Shown: in pieces, positions 23,726-34,869 of the stretch
Layout: each line of letters begins with the position of its first letter
Position numbering within the stretch: position 1 is the stretch's first letter
Assembly (NCBI GenBank): GCA_037447655.1
Contig: JBBHKE010003115.1
Coordinates: forward strand, 248,001-312,000
DNA: 64,000 nt
Reading direction: 5' to 3'
From: Zygnema cylindricum
Lineage: Eukaryota; Streptophyta; Zygnematophyceae; Zygnematales; Zygnemataceae
Position numbers and translations under genes: made by a program
The notes under the pieces: model-generated
What the model saw: the letters and a program-made list of their open reading frames with translations, nothing else
Told to the model about the DNA's origin: nothing
Database searches by the model: none

Positions 23726-26700
23726 GTGCCTATATTTGATGGATCAGAATATCTTTATTGGAACACTATGAAAGAAGGGGCTCTATTTGAGAAGCACCTA
23801 TGGGGCTTAGCATCCACACATATTCGATTTCCACCACCACCGAGGTTTGGAACTATGGCCGACAGAACATCTACCACTATCACGGAGGATAGTGAGGAAG
23901 GGGAGTAAATTGTCATTGAGGGAGAAAAGGGAGGAGCCACATCTCGAGGAACTCCATTGTCATGGACAATATCAGCAACAACACCACCAGCAACGGTGAC
24001 CCAGCAACGGTGAAAAGGGTCAGAGTATGAAAAGTGGCACTATAAGAACACCGTTGCTAAACACTTAATTCTTAAAAGTGTAGTCCAGGGCATTGTTGTT
24101 CCCCTTATAAAAATCAGATCTTCTTCTCAGATTTGGGAGTCACTAGTAAAAAAATATAAAAGTGGTTCTTTCCAGTAGTAACATCTGGCAAAAAATAAAA
24201 TTTTCAGCTTATACTTACAGGGGAGGAAGCATCAATGATTATTCCAATGACTTAGGAGACTTATTTGGAGAGCTTGTAGGTAACCCATAGTCTGAGAGAC
24301 AAAGAGTATACACATTAATGATGAAACTACCTGAAGAGTATGAGAATTTAATAAACATATTCCAAGATATAGGTGATAGCAATTGGAATTGGGATGATAC
24401 TGTCGAGATGATTTTAGTCAAAGAAAACACCGTAGAATTAAGGAGAGAATCCGAGTGTGCAAGCAGAGAATGCGAGTGTGCAAGCAGTAAAAGCAAGATC
24501 TGATTCGCAGTAAGGGAAAGGATCCTTATCGAAATTTTGGGGGATGAGGAGAAGGAGGTGGCAGATTTGCCCAACAGGGGAGAGGAGCTCCACAAGGTGG
24601 ATTATGCCACTTTTGCAAAAAACCGAGACACTTTATGCCAGATTGTGTTAGACGTTCAGATCTCCAACTGAAAGGTGGACAAGAAACATCAAGGGATGGA
24701 GGAAAGAAAAAGGCTTTTTTTACTCTGGTTCATGAAAGGCAAGAAGATGAGGCAACCGAACCGGAAGAAGAGCTTGAGGAGCTCCTCCTCAATCCGAAAA
24801 CCACTACAATTCCAAAGAGACATAAATGTGCTTTCGAAGGTAAGAGGCATCCACCCGAGGAGGGATGGACCATTGACTCGGAGGCCTCCATGCATATGTG
24901 CAACAATAAGAGGTGGTTCACTAAATTGAGGAAAATTCCAACAGTTGAGATAGAGTACGGAGAAAGTAGAATAGAAACCACAAGTCTTGTTTGATCTGTT
25001 GAATTAAAAGTTTTAGTTGATGGGAAGGCCTCAATTGTAACTCTCTCAGATGTTCTTTAAATTCCACAGCTCAGTAAGAATCTTGTATCTACATCCGTAC
25101 TAGATGAAAAAGAGTTTGAAACAAGAACTAGGAAAGGAATCTTCACAACTAGCTTTGATGATTAGGTTTATTTCATAGTTGAGACACGAAGTCAAGAAGT
25201 TTTCAGTGTTGTAGTTTGTAATGAAAAGAGTGTTCTCTACTCGTGTGAAAGTCATATGATGTTATAGAAAAAAAAAGTTGGGGCGTGTGCATCTAGATAG
25301 ACTAAAAAAAAACCAAAAAAATAGAATTGTGGATAGGATTTAAGTTTAGAGCTAATTAAACTCTAGATGATTCCAGTGGATGTGCTCAAGGAAATATTGA
25401 TAAACTTCCATTCCCAAAGGCATCCACATTTAGAAGAGAGAAAGTGTTAGATCTTGTACACACTGATGTTTGGGGAACTGCTAGGTATGTTTCACATGGG
25501 GGGAAGAGATGGATGCTAACCATCACAGATGATTGGTCTAGATACAAAAAGGTATACTTTCTCAGACATAAGTCAAAAGTATTAGGATACTTTAAAGAAT
25601 ATACAATATGGAGTGAAAAATTACATGAGACCTCAATAAAACAAATAAGAAGTGATAATGGGAAATAATACACCTCAAGGGAGTTTGAAGAATTTCTTAA
25701 AGGGGAAAGAATTCATCATGAAAAAATTGTCCCCTACAATCCAAAACAAAATGGAGTAGCAGAAAGAGTTAATAGAACTCTGAAGATATATCCAGAAGTA
25801 TGTTAATTGATAAAAGGATAGGATTGTAGTTTTGGGCCAAGTCTATGAACTAGGCTAACTTCATAAAAAATAGAGTTTTAACTTCAACAAATAAGGAGGA
25901 AACCATCTGTGAGAGGTGGACAGGAAGAAAACTTGATTTGTCTAGTTTGAGAGTGTTTGGAAGTCAAGTCTACAGTTTGGAATCCAAAAAAACTAAATGG
26001 AAGTTAGAGGGACGAAGGAAACCGGGATATCTTGTAGGAAATGATGAAATCACTAAAGGATACCGAGTGTATGATTTGAAAAAAGAAAGATATAATTTTG
26101 GTAAAACACATAGTGGTGATGAATGAAGGAAAATCCATTGATCCATTCAAATATAATAAAGAAGTCAAAATCAGATTTGTAGCGGATCAGTTTTTTGACT
26201 TTGACTTTGGAAATGATGAGAAGGAAGATGAAGAAAGGGAAGAATCTGCAAATATATCAAACGAGAAGGAGGAAAGAACAACATCTGAGATGACATCTCA
26301 ATACGAAGTGCAAACCAATGAGGCACTTGATGAGATACCGGAATTGGGAGAAAGGGGAGCAAAAAATCTTCCTAAACAAAACCCGAGGATACCTTCTATA
26401 GCGACGTCATATTTTGAAGGGGGAAGAAGAAGTAGCAAACGGCTCCAAGGAAGACAAGAAAACAAGCAACTCACAAATATGTCTCACTCCGATGAGCCTC
26501 AAACATACATAGAGGCCATAAACACTCCAAAAAATAGCCGATGGTAAACTTGCATAAATGAGGAAATGGCTTCCATTATGGAAGCCAATACACAGAGTCG
26601 GTAGATTGTCTACCAGACAGAAAACCGATTAAATGTCAGTGGGTTTTTAAACTTAAGCTAAACCCAAATAATACCATTGAGAGATATAAGGCTAGATTGG

Positions 26701-28089
26701 TTGCTAAAGGTTTCACTCAGAAAGAGGGAATAGACTATGAAGAAACCTTTGCACCAGTAGTCCGATCTGTCTCAGTTAGAATCCTCTTAAATCTAGCCAC
26801 ATCCTCTTAAGTCTAGCCACAACAGAGGATATGGAAAAACACCAAATGGATATCAAAACCGCCTTCTTACACAGAGAGTTACAAGAATAAATTTACATGA
26901 TGGAACCGGAAGGATTCGTGGAAAGTGAGGAAGAAAGGAAGGTGTGCAAACAGATAAAATCACTTTAAAGCCTTAAATAGGCTTTAGGGCAATGGAATAT
27001 TAAACTAGACAAATTTCTAACCGGTTTGAGGTATATAAGAATTAGCTCAGATCTTTCTATATGTTTGTTTGAGGATGAGAATGGAGTAATATTCGTTGCT
27101 ATTTAGGTGGATGATTTGTTGGTCTTTAGCAAGTCCTTAGATAAAATTAACAAACTGAAACAAGATCTTAGAAGTCTGTTTAACATGAAAGACCTCAGTG
27201 AGGCAAAATATATTTTGGGAAGTTAGATGGAGAGAGATACAACGAATAGAATAATCAAACTTACTCAAAAAATGGTATTGGAAATATGCTAGAAAATTTT
27301 CAAATGGAGAAAGAAAATGGATGACCTACTCCCATGGATCTGAAGAAAGTGTCTGAAGGGAGTGAAGAGGGAGGAATATTGATCATTAAGGCTGAGATGG
27401 ATGAGGAAGAAAGAAGATTTATGGAAAACATTCCTTATCGGCAGATTGTAGGCAGTTTAATCTTTTTTATGAACTGTACCCGGCCGGATATAGCTGCAAC
27501 TTTAGGAGTCCTCAGTAGGAGCCTAAATGAACCCTGAAAGAGAGACTGGGAGGCAACTAAAAGGGTGATGAGATATTTGGTGGGCACAAGGGAATTATGG
27601 TTGCATTTGGGAGGGGAGCACACTCACATCACTACATGGAGTGATGCCATCACTACATGGAGTGATGCCAATTATGGAGATGTGCCTTTAACACGATGCA
27701 CAACTGGATGTGTATTGCAAATTGGATTTGGTGCATTTTGTTGGAGTAGTAAGCAACAAAAAGTAGTTGCTCAATCCACTATTGAGGCTGAGTATATGGC
27801 TTCCTATACTGCCACCAAAGAATTAATGTGGGTGAAATCTCTTCTTGAGGAACTTGGATTTATGAAGATGGAAACTCAGAATGTGTTTTGTGACAATCAA
27901 GCTGCTATCTCTATTGGAGCAAATCCAAAACTTCACTTTAAAGCTAAGCATATGGATATCAGATCGAGTTTTGTTTGGGAGAAGGTTGAAAATAAAATTA
28001 TAAAATTGGTTCATAAATCAGACAAAGAAATGATTGCACATATGATGACCAAACCGGTACCTTCTGCGAATCTAATTTATTGCAGATAG
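23726..28089 (+). pseudogene. copia-1 gag-pol remnant
   Basis: Recognisable landmarks along the frame: Gag start VPIFDGSEYLYWNTM (about 23726), Gag middle MKLPEEYENLINIFQ (24318), zinc knuckle CHFCKKPRHFMPDC (24605-24646), protease region WTIDSEASMHMC where the usual DSGA is DSEA (near 24875), integrase KVLDLVHTDVWG to YNPKQNGVAERVNRTL (25440-25790), reverse transcriptase [22 protein letters not shown] (near 26690) and *VDDLLV (27104), and RNase H with IEAEYMA and FCDNQAAI (27565-28089). There are many stops and frameshifts, including a TAG in place of the Tyr of the YVDD active site. Inactive. Confidence 0.85.
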
Positions 28090-28132
28090 AATTGTGGGCT
28101 AAAATTAAAAAGGGACTAAGAATTAAGGGGAG

Positions 28133-28171
28133 TGTTGAAATGGATAATTCGTAGTCTTATGTAGACTCTTG

Positions 28172-28223
<52 letters not shown>

Positions 28224-28301
28224 AGGGAGAAGGAAACCATGGTTGCCTTCTTGCCAGTCAAAGTTGGTAGACTTAGACAGAGGATAGAAGTCTCCTTAAC
28301 A
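28133..28301 (+). repeat. copia-1 3' LTR with (TA)n(GA)n tract
   Basis: Starts TGTTGAAATGG after the polypurine tract. It carries an expanded TATATA/GAGAGA run near 28173-28220, much longer than the same place in the 5' LTR (22898-22912). The right limit is approximate. Confidence 0.7.
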
Positions 28302-28563
28302 AAAAGGGTGAATGAGTGCAACTACAAAAATATGATTAGAGCTCAAAAAATGAAAAACATAAATTTTGCAAAAAATCTTTGTTATGTAATGTGCACAATA
28401 AAAAAAATAGAATAGATGCAATTAACACAATCTTACTTATGGTCATCGTGACGAAAGCATACCGGAACAAAATAGCAAGGCACAAATATTGCTCGAAAAA
28501 AAACTTAAGAATAGGTAGGTAAAATGTGACGAGGGGAAAGTGGATGAACAAAATAGAGGAACT

Positions 28564-29806
28564 ACACCTTGAATAACTATCAATGTTAACAACACCAATT
28601 GGGCGCCCCTATATTTTGACCCTCGAACCTAAAATATAATTAGTAGTTCTATTTTTTCCTTACGTTAATATATGTACGGTCTAATTAGTGTCAATAAAAC
28701 TTATTCGGGAAGTTATTCAATAGCGTGGTGTGAAAAATGTGAGAGCGAGTACTATAATTGCTCGTTATTTTGCACAATCGTGAATAAAATGCACTAGGGA
28801 ACAGCGTCGAGATGAAAAAGTGAGTGGCATTGACACGTGAAAGCGTACTTAGAGTTGATCCCTATTAATAAAAACAAGGGAAAATTTCTCGAACCTGTTC
28901 TCACATGTTCGAACGTCGACAGAGTGAACATAGGCTGTAGTGGCTACACTATGGGAATATGTGTCCAAATTAGTGTTAGAAGTTATAAATTAGCGTTAAT
29001 TTTTTGTTGGCCATAGGCTCTTGAATCCAAAATAGTATCAATAACACTATTTGTTTCTTTACACAAATATTTTTTTTACAATAAGGCCGAAATTCCTTCG
29101 GGAGGTTTATGTAATTGTATGGATAACATTACTGGCTCTCATATTTTGGACAGGGGGACATCATATATTGTCTGTAAACAAGCTGTCGTATGTGTGTCCT
29201 GATGTGAGTGGTCATACTTGCGTTAAAAATTGGATATTAAAATTGTCAAAGATTTTTCACACCTATCAATTTTAATTTAAAATCTGCATTTGCGTACCAT
29301 GTACTTGTATACCAGTTACTATGTACTTGCTTACCAAGTCATTATACCTCAGAAATTCGTACTTTTTGCGCGGGAAACCACGAAGCTTGCAGGATGGCAG
29401 AAACGGCATTACGTAATATACTTCGGAAATGAATTTCGCTTAAATTTTGGTGGAGTCGAGTCCACCTAGTCCGAAGGCACATGACCTATGCAACTTTGAA
29501 AATTCCGGTGGTAGTCCTCGGTGACACGTGCCTTTTTCATCCACGTGTTGCGATTTTACACGCTATATAATTGACAAATCACCTCGGGGAGGTGGGTAGT
29601 TCTATTCCACAACCGAATGGAGCGTACAATCTAACGGTCATTGTTCCTTCCGGGACCTTTGGAGAATCTTGGTCAGAACCTATGTAATGATGTTTTGCTA
29701 AAAAAACAAAAAATAAGTACGGCATAGTACAAAAAGGTACGGATATATGTAATCAGCCTCAATCGTCGTCTGATGGAGCTTCTCCCTAATAGCTATTCAC
29801 GGTGTA
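28564..29806. mobile_element. MITE family III with a 700-bp insertion
   Basis: The left end is ACACCTTGAATAACT and the right end AGCTATTCACGGTGTA. From about 29086 to 29787 it holds DNA absent from the other family III copies, starting near AAGGCCGAAATTCC. This insertion contains a G-box-type CCACGTG word (near 29547) and no clear terminal repeats; its nature is unknown. Confidence 0.5.
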
Positions 29807-30059
29807 CTCACAAAAACTTGCAAAAAGGATTTCCATGGAAGTTTGAAATCCGGCTTTGGAAATTTCCATTGGCGCTTACAAAGTATGACATCTGGAAAGG
29901 TAAACTTGGCCAATCGTGACCGTCCGCTGATTGAGTCCTTCAATAATTTTGCACCGTCGATATATTCTAATCGAAATTGTTGGCTCCCTAGGCGCTTGCA
30001 TGTTAGCTCAGAAATTTAGTGTAGGCATGATTTGGAGTGGACTATACTGTTTCAAAAGT

Positions 30060-30283
30060 ACACCGAGAATCGCTATTAGCGTCAAGGTTTTTATTGCCAC
30101 TTAAAATATCTTTTCTCCGTACACACTTGTCGTATTTTCAATTTGGACCGCCAATCGGAAGCTGAGAATGTTACCTTTCAATCACAACCGTCAGATCTAC
30201 AATCCGACATGTGTGTACGGAGAAAAGATGCTTTAAGTGGCGAAAAAAGCCTTGACGCTACAGTAATAACGATTCGCGGTGTG
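30060..30283. mobile_element. MITE family II, short fold-back form
   Basis: About 224 bp with long inverted arms. The left arm holds ACACCGAGAATCGCTATTAG, GCGTCAAGG and CTTTTCTCCGTACACAC; the right arm holds GTGTGTACGGAGAAAAG, CCTTGACGC and CGATTCGCGGTGT. The RNA or single strand would fold into one large hairpin. The longer family II copy is at 48635-49155. Confidence 0.75.
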
Positions 30284-30696
30284 TACTTCCGGCAACCTAG
30301 GGTTTGTCTTTTATGCCGGCGCTCTGCTTTTGCCACTGACGGTTAGGCCGCGGGAGGCGGAATGCTGAGCGCACACCGTGAAATGTGCGAGCGTGGCAAG
30401 AATATGAGCTGTACGGATCTGATTAACGCAATCTACTGGATTTGTATTTCCAAATAATTCGCTGTCAATAAATACTTAACCGTACAATACTGTACTGTAG
30501 TGGTTTACTGCTCGCTGCTGTGAACATATGTTAGGGTTTAGCCGTACTATTTTGGTGCAAGTAAAAGTGTCAAAACAGTCTTTCTTGTGGTACGGCCGCG
30601 GGTACAAACAGCTTCCGACTTTCAAACTTTTGGCGACTCTGGTTCACAGAACGCCAACAGCCGGGCAGGGCGTCGAAATTAGTCGAGGCAAACGGC

Positions 30697-30704
30697 TGAC
30701 GTCA
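30697..30704. promoter_or_regulatory. TGACGTCA palindrome upstream of G4
   Basis: Same motif and context (CGGCTGACGTCAGCAACT) as upstream of G1, about 400 bp before the G4 ATG. A TATA box (TATATATT, about 30959-30966) follows at the conserved distance, so G4 keeps both promoter landmarks. Confidence 0.6.
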
Positions 30705-31100
30705 GCAACTCTAACAAGTGACGCCGGCTCTCACATAGAACCTGTCCAAACTTAATAGCTGGGGCAGCACCACGGCAACTTGTGCATCTTCGAGCTGCAA
30801 AATGTTGGATCCACGACAAGAGTGCCGTACTGGAAGACATGATAGCAGTACGGAAGACAGCCGTCAATCACGAAATAGCAAGCGACAGCAAAATCGGACA
30901 ACAAAAGCCGTACTCTTCAGGTATGCACCGGCACCGACAAATTACCTTTAATGCTCCCTATATATTCCACTTCAACCCGCGTTTCATCCCATCTTCTCAC
31001 TGCCCACTCCTTGCCATTCTCTTCCCACCCTTCTTCGCTCCTAGCAAGCATCCCATATCCTTCTTATTCTTACCTCTTACCATCCTCCTCCATCACCACA

Positions 31101-32142
31101 ATGAAGCTCTCTTTTGCGATTTTCATAGCTGCAACAATTCTGGTGCTGACGTGGCAACCGGCTGTATATGCCCAGAATGGTACAGCATGTCCTCCCATGC
31201 CCTGTAGCGACGGATACGGCGAGGGCGTGTGCTCGAGCACCGTGACGGGATCTCTTGTGGAGGAAGGCGCGGGATGGATCGGAATGTTCACATCCCTACA
31301 AACTGGGGCAGACGTGACAGGTCCGGAAAGTTGTTGCCAGGGATGTGCGGCGGAGCTCGGGTGTGCATACTGGACTTTTGCGCTATTGGACGACCTTACA
31401 CGTAAGAGGATCCTAACTCTTATGCCGAGATTTTGGAAACTTTGGTGTGTTTGTGTATGTCAAAGCTTGGGAAATTGGGATAAGGGAATTTGGGGAAAGT
31501 GAGAGTTTCCTAGGTTTTTTTGAGGAAATTGGGATTTGTGAAGAAGAGGAAAATTTGGGAAATTTGAGACTTTGAGGATCTTAGGGAAATTGATAAGAAG
31601 GAAGACGTGGGGAAGTTGAGTGTTTGGAAAAGAGTTTGGGGAAATTGGGATTTTTGAAAAAGAAGGAATTTTGAGGAATTCGAGACTTTGAGCAGTTTGG
31701 TAGTTCGGGGGAACATTGAGAGCATAGAAATGTTGATGGTACGGATGTTGAAATCCGTTTTGTAGAGAGGTCGATTTTGTTTTTGGCATTAATCTTGTAT
31801 GGACCTGCCACTCACAGTGTTGTGTGTTTCCGACCTTATATTTAATGAAACTATCTCCGTATGGTCCTGGTTGAATATTTTTCTCATTCAAATTTGGAGG
31901 TCAACTTTGCACAACGTGTCTGACACGTGTGAGAGAGATGGCGTTTCCTTGTGGCAGCCGCTTGTTATTTTTACAACTCCGCGGCTTGCGATAGCAGCAG
32001 CAATTTCATTCCAGACCTTACACCGGACCAGTTGGCATTGGGTCAGAGCTTCACAACTGGTTCTATGTGCAAATCGGATCCCAACTTTGACTTTGTTGGA
32101 TATTGTCCAAGTTGCTCGAATGTTGCGAGTACGGGCGGGTAG
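31101..32142 (+). CDS. G4: short secreted Cys-rich protein derived from a Root cap family gene
   Basis: Predicted exons 31101-31401 and 31958-32142, giving 161 residues with no stop or frameshift. Signal peptide (MKLSFAIFIAAT start, VYA/Q cleavage), then the Cys-rich segment ESCCQGCAAELGCAYWTF and, after the intron (CAC|GTAAGAG ... GGCAG|CC), PACYFYNSAACDSSSNF, the conserved FIPDLTPDQLALGQSFTTG and a tail GYCPSCSNVASTGG. As in G1 the GDPHYTG piece and the exon-2 donor are gone, so the frame ends in a new tail. The promoter keeps its bZIP core and TATA box. This is the best candidate for a working short gene. Its secretion is a confident guess; its role is not known. Confidence 0.6.
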
Positions 32143-33029
32143 GCTGAATTCGAGCAAAGTCACATTATGTGTGTCTTGTTTTGTGTTGGTTGAAGCTTCT
32201 TTCGGTTTCGTGTGACGTGCTGCCGTAATGACGTTTCGTTTGGTTTTATGTTATTACGTGTTTAGTCTTTGGTATAGTGTCTTCGGGCCAACGCACATGA
32301 ATGTTTCGGGTAGTTTGTATTTAATTGGGAGATTGATGATTTACACATTGAGAGGGGGAAAGTTAGGTTTAAATCACTGTCAATGTTGATCTCAATTTTA
32401 AAATGCTGGTTCGCTAATAGTGCGGTTTAATTTATTTGTTTACTGTTGAAGTGAAGCTTTACGTACAAGACTTAGTTTTGCGTCTTTTATTTTTAGGTAA
32501 GGCTGAGTTACTACCTTTTGCTTGTCGTTATGCACTCTGTTAGTCTACAAATAGAGTGTTCTAGTGTTCAGGTTGACAAGTGGCAGGGTTTTTGGAGGTT
32601 TTCGGACAGCGCAAGTTCACACGTGTCGTCCCATCTTTCCTTTATTTATCGGTAGACGTGGTTGAATGCAATTCTAGTTTTCTAGTGGAACAGGGTTAAA
32701 ATGCAGCTTGTGGAGGAAGTAGGAGAGTGAGAGGAGTGAAAAAAGATTGTGTAATTTCCAGTTTTTTCATATAATGGTGGAAATTCTTTTTAAGATTTTA
32801 CTTCTTCAATGTAATGCAATGTTGATGAAATTTGATTGCTTCCGCTGTTATGACTATTTTTTGGTGACCATTGGGTGCAAAACTGAGCCTTTCAGACTTC
32901 ACGGCTTAGTGGACATCGTTTTTTGCGAAATTAGTGTGAGACACACCCTGCTAACTAAATGTCCGCAAGTTATGTAACCGGAGTAGTGGAAACAAAAACT
33001 GAATTGGTCCCCGTTTCTCCGTCCCACAA
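32143..33029 (+). other. Former intron 2 region of G4, non-coding
   Basis: Close match to 4410-5274 of G1. No coding signal beyond short chance frames. Its near-identity to G1 suggests that units 1 and 4 separated recently or exchanged sequence. Confidence 0.5.
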
Positions 33030-33470
33030 GTCTCCCGGGCAAATTGTATTGTCTCTTGACTGAAGCCATCTCCACATTAATGTTTTCCATGATGGTCGAT
33101 TCAACCAATGGGGCAAAATGACGTGGATTCGTCAGGTGTCAATCTGTTGGGGCTATCACATTGTTAACCTGAAGGCTCATACGGGACCCGCCTTGGAATA
33201 AGGAACTCGGTACATGGAATCCATAATGATCGGCAGCTATTCTACCAATCTTTTGCCCGAACTCAGTTTTGCAGAAGGTCAAATAGGGATTTAGTGAGTT
33301 TCTGCCCACAAAAACAATGGAAACGATGAGATTGATGTTTACGAGGTAAAAGTTAACAACGTTTTGCGAACGGTTTTGAGAATTTGAACAAAAATTGCTT
33401 ACTTCGAACTGCGAAGACGGCGCAGTACGTTTTTGAATCGAAATACCCGAGGTTGTTGTTTCCTTCATTT
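33030..33470 (+). pseudogene. G4 exon-3 remnant
   Basis: Counterpart of 5275-5695 with LPGKLYCLL, a 1-bp deletion in the AHLHIN segment, QWGK and WIR. Several frameshifts follow. It cannot be joined to exon 2, whose donor has been lost. Confidence 0.75.
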
Positions 33471-33547
33471 TGCAGATATAACGTTTTTACGGTTAATAAA
33501 TTGGCTACGTGTAATTGTGGTCGTCCAATAACAGGTCGCGTTACGTC

Positions 33548-33868
33548 GATTCGTTATAAAAGCGGCACAACCGCTAGGTCGGCCATCTCTGTTATCATTC
33601 CGTAGAATTTGTGTTTTGGCATGTTCGAATCTTGGGAAAATTGAGTCGGTCAGTGATCGAACCTGGGACCTTTTACTGTGGTTGTCAATAAACCCGATGT
33701 CCGGTGTTGAGGGTCCGTACTGTATTTTTTTTTGCGTCATTTTGAGTGTGGGTGGACACATATTACAACATAATATTGAGCGATAACTAGTGAATAATTT
33801 AAGGATCGCCCTTAACCCATTGGAATGGATAAAGGATGTCGATAAGAAAAATGTCATTAAGGTATCTT
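33548..33868. mobile_element. Inserted module A fragment with SINE-like head
   Basis: A piece of module A (equivalent to about 7660-7990) lies between the exon-3 remnant and exon 4 of G4. It carries the minus-strand B-box-like GGTTCGATC (near 33655). Its left edge follows CGTCGATTCGTTA and its right edge joins exon 4 in mid-codon, replacing the first half of that exon. Confidence 0.6.
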
Positions 33869-34093
33869 GCCTTATTTTTGGACGGAGATGCGAAAAGTTA
33901 CGAAACGAAGTCTGTTTTTACGACAGATTGCGCTTATTCCCGATTCGCTCGATCGGAAAACTTAGATACTGAGACTGCCCTAGCCATAGAAATGAGTCGG
34001 TCGAAGGCAAACGCAGGAGTTTTCCCTCGTAAAATGGGTCTAAATGAATTGGAACTTAAAGTAAACAATAGAGGTAACAATGCAAAAATTTGA
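33869..34093 (+). pseudogene. G4 exon-4 remnant, 5' half replaced
   Basis: The open frame resumes with LDGDAKSYET and keeps TTDCAYSRFARSENLDTE, FPRKMGLNE and the stop used in G5. The first 35 or so codons of the exon (ALQNLEYSELLKVKV in G5) and the acceptor are gone, replaced by the module A fragment. Confidence 0.8.
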
Positions 34094-34869
34094 TACTGTT
34101 AGGAATTGTACGGAGTATGAGAGAAAAAAAAATTATATAAGCGGAATCCATGGCATCAGAGTTTTAGGAAAGGTAATCCTTCGAGGCATGGCTGTTTCTA
34201 AAGATTATGGATTGGATAGTCAAAAAAGATCCAGAAAAATAGCTGGCTATATTGAGGAGCTTGATATGGAGATCGTTTTTACTCTTGAGAATTTTGTATA
34301 TTCAGTTATTTCGTGATGGTTTTTTTAGTTTTTTCCCTTTTCCCATTGCCTGTGAAGTTCCAGTGACAGATAGTAAGCAAAATTTGTGTTATGGTCACTT
34401 GAATATAAAAATGTTTTGTTACTTCCATTAATATACAAACCTGTTTTTAAAATTGTTAATATGTCACTGTTCTTTTTTAGTTTATATTGCACACACACCT
34501 ACGATAATTGTGCAATCATTTTTTTTTTGTGGGCACTTAAAAATACATGATGGTCATGGTCTCCAAAAGGACAACCAGCAACCAAGCCGTCTTATCTGAA
34601 TTTCTGAATCGAGATGATTGTTTTTTTCCCTCCCCACCTGATTGTTAGCATGCTTAGGCGATGAAATGCATATAAACATTTTACATGTAAATGACTTTGC
34701 TCAGTCTCCGCTTCAAATGTCCAGCATATACTTGTGTAAAATGGATGTTCTCGAACCTTTTTTTCATAACATAGGCACGCAGTTTTCTGAGATCGAGTGT
34801 GCGTACTTCAATGCAGTATATCCATCAATGCCAATATTTATTGATTTAATGGCAATTGTCAAATGGCGA
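34094..34869. other. 3' flank of G4, non-coding
   Basis: Homologous to 54366-55150 downstream of G5, including blocks near CACACACACCTACGATAA and GAGATCGAGTGTGCGTACTT. Short open frames (34080-34316, 34642-34887) differ between the two copies. No gene seen. Confidence 0.6.

Larger units (their letters stand above)
22850..28301 (+). mobile_element. copia-1: decayed Ty1/copia LTR retrotransposon
   Basis: Plus-strand element with short LTRs (5' from 22850, 3' 28133-28301, both starting TGTTGAAA and sharing GGATAATTCGTAGTCT and AGTTGGTAGACTTAGACAGAGGA). A polypurine tract (AATTAAGGGGAG) sits immediately before the 3' LTR. The order of the coding remnants is Gag, protease, integrase, reverse transcriptase, RNase H, the copia order. 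It inserted into module B3. The right flank is module A4, so no target duplication is expected to survive. Confidence 0.85.
28302..30560. repeat. Tandem-unit module A, copy A4
   Basis: Joins copia-1 directly, starting in the middle of module A (GAGTGCAACTAC, equivalent to about 8096). It contains a family III MITE with an internal insertion and a family II MITE, listed separately. The short frames at 28336-28551, 29051-29275 and 30143-30346 match nothing recognisable. Confidence 0.7.
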
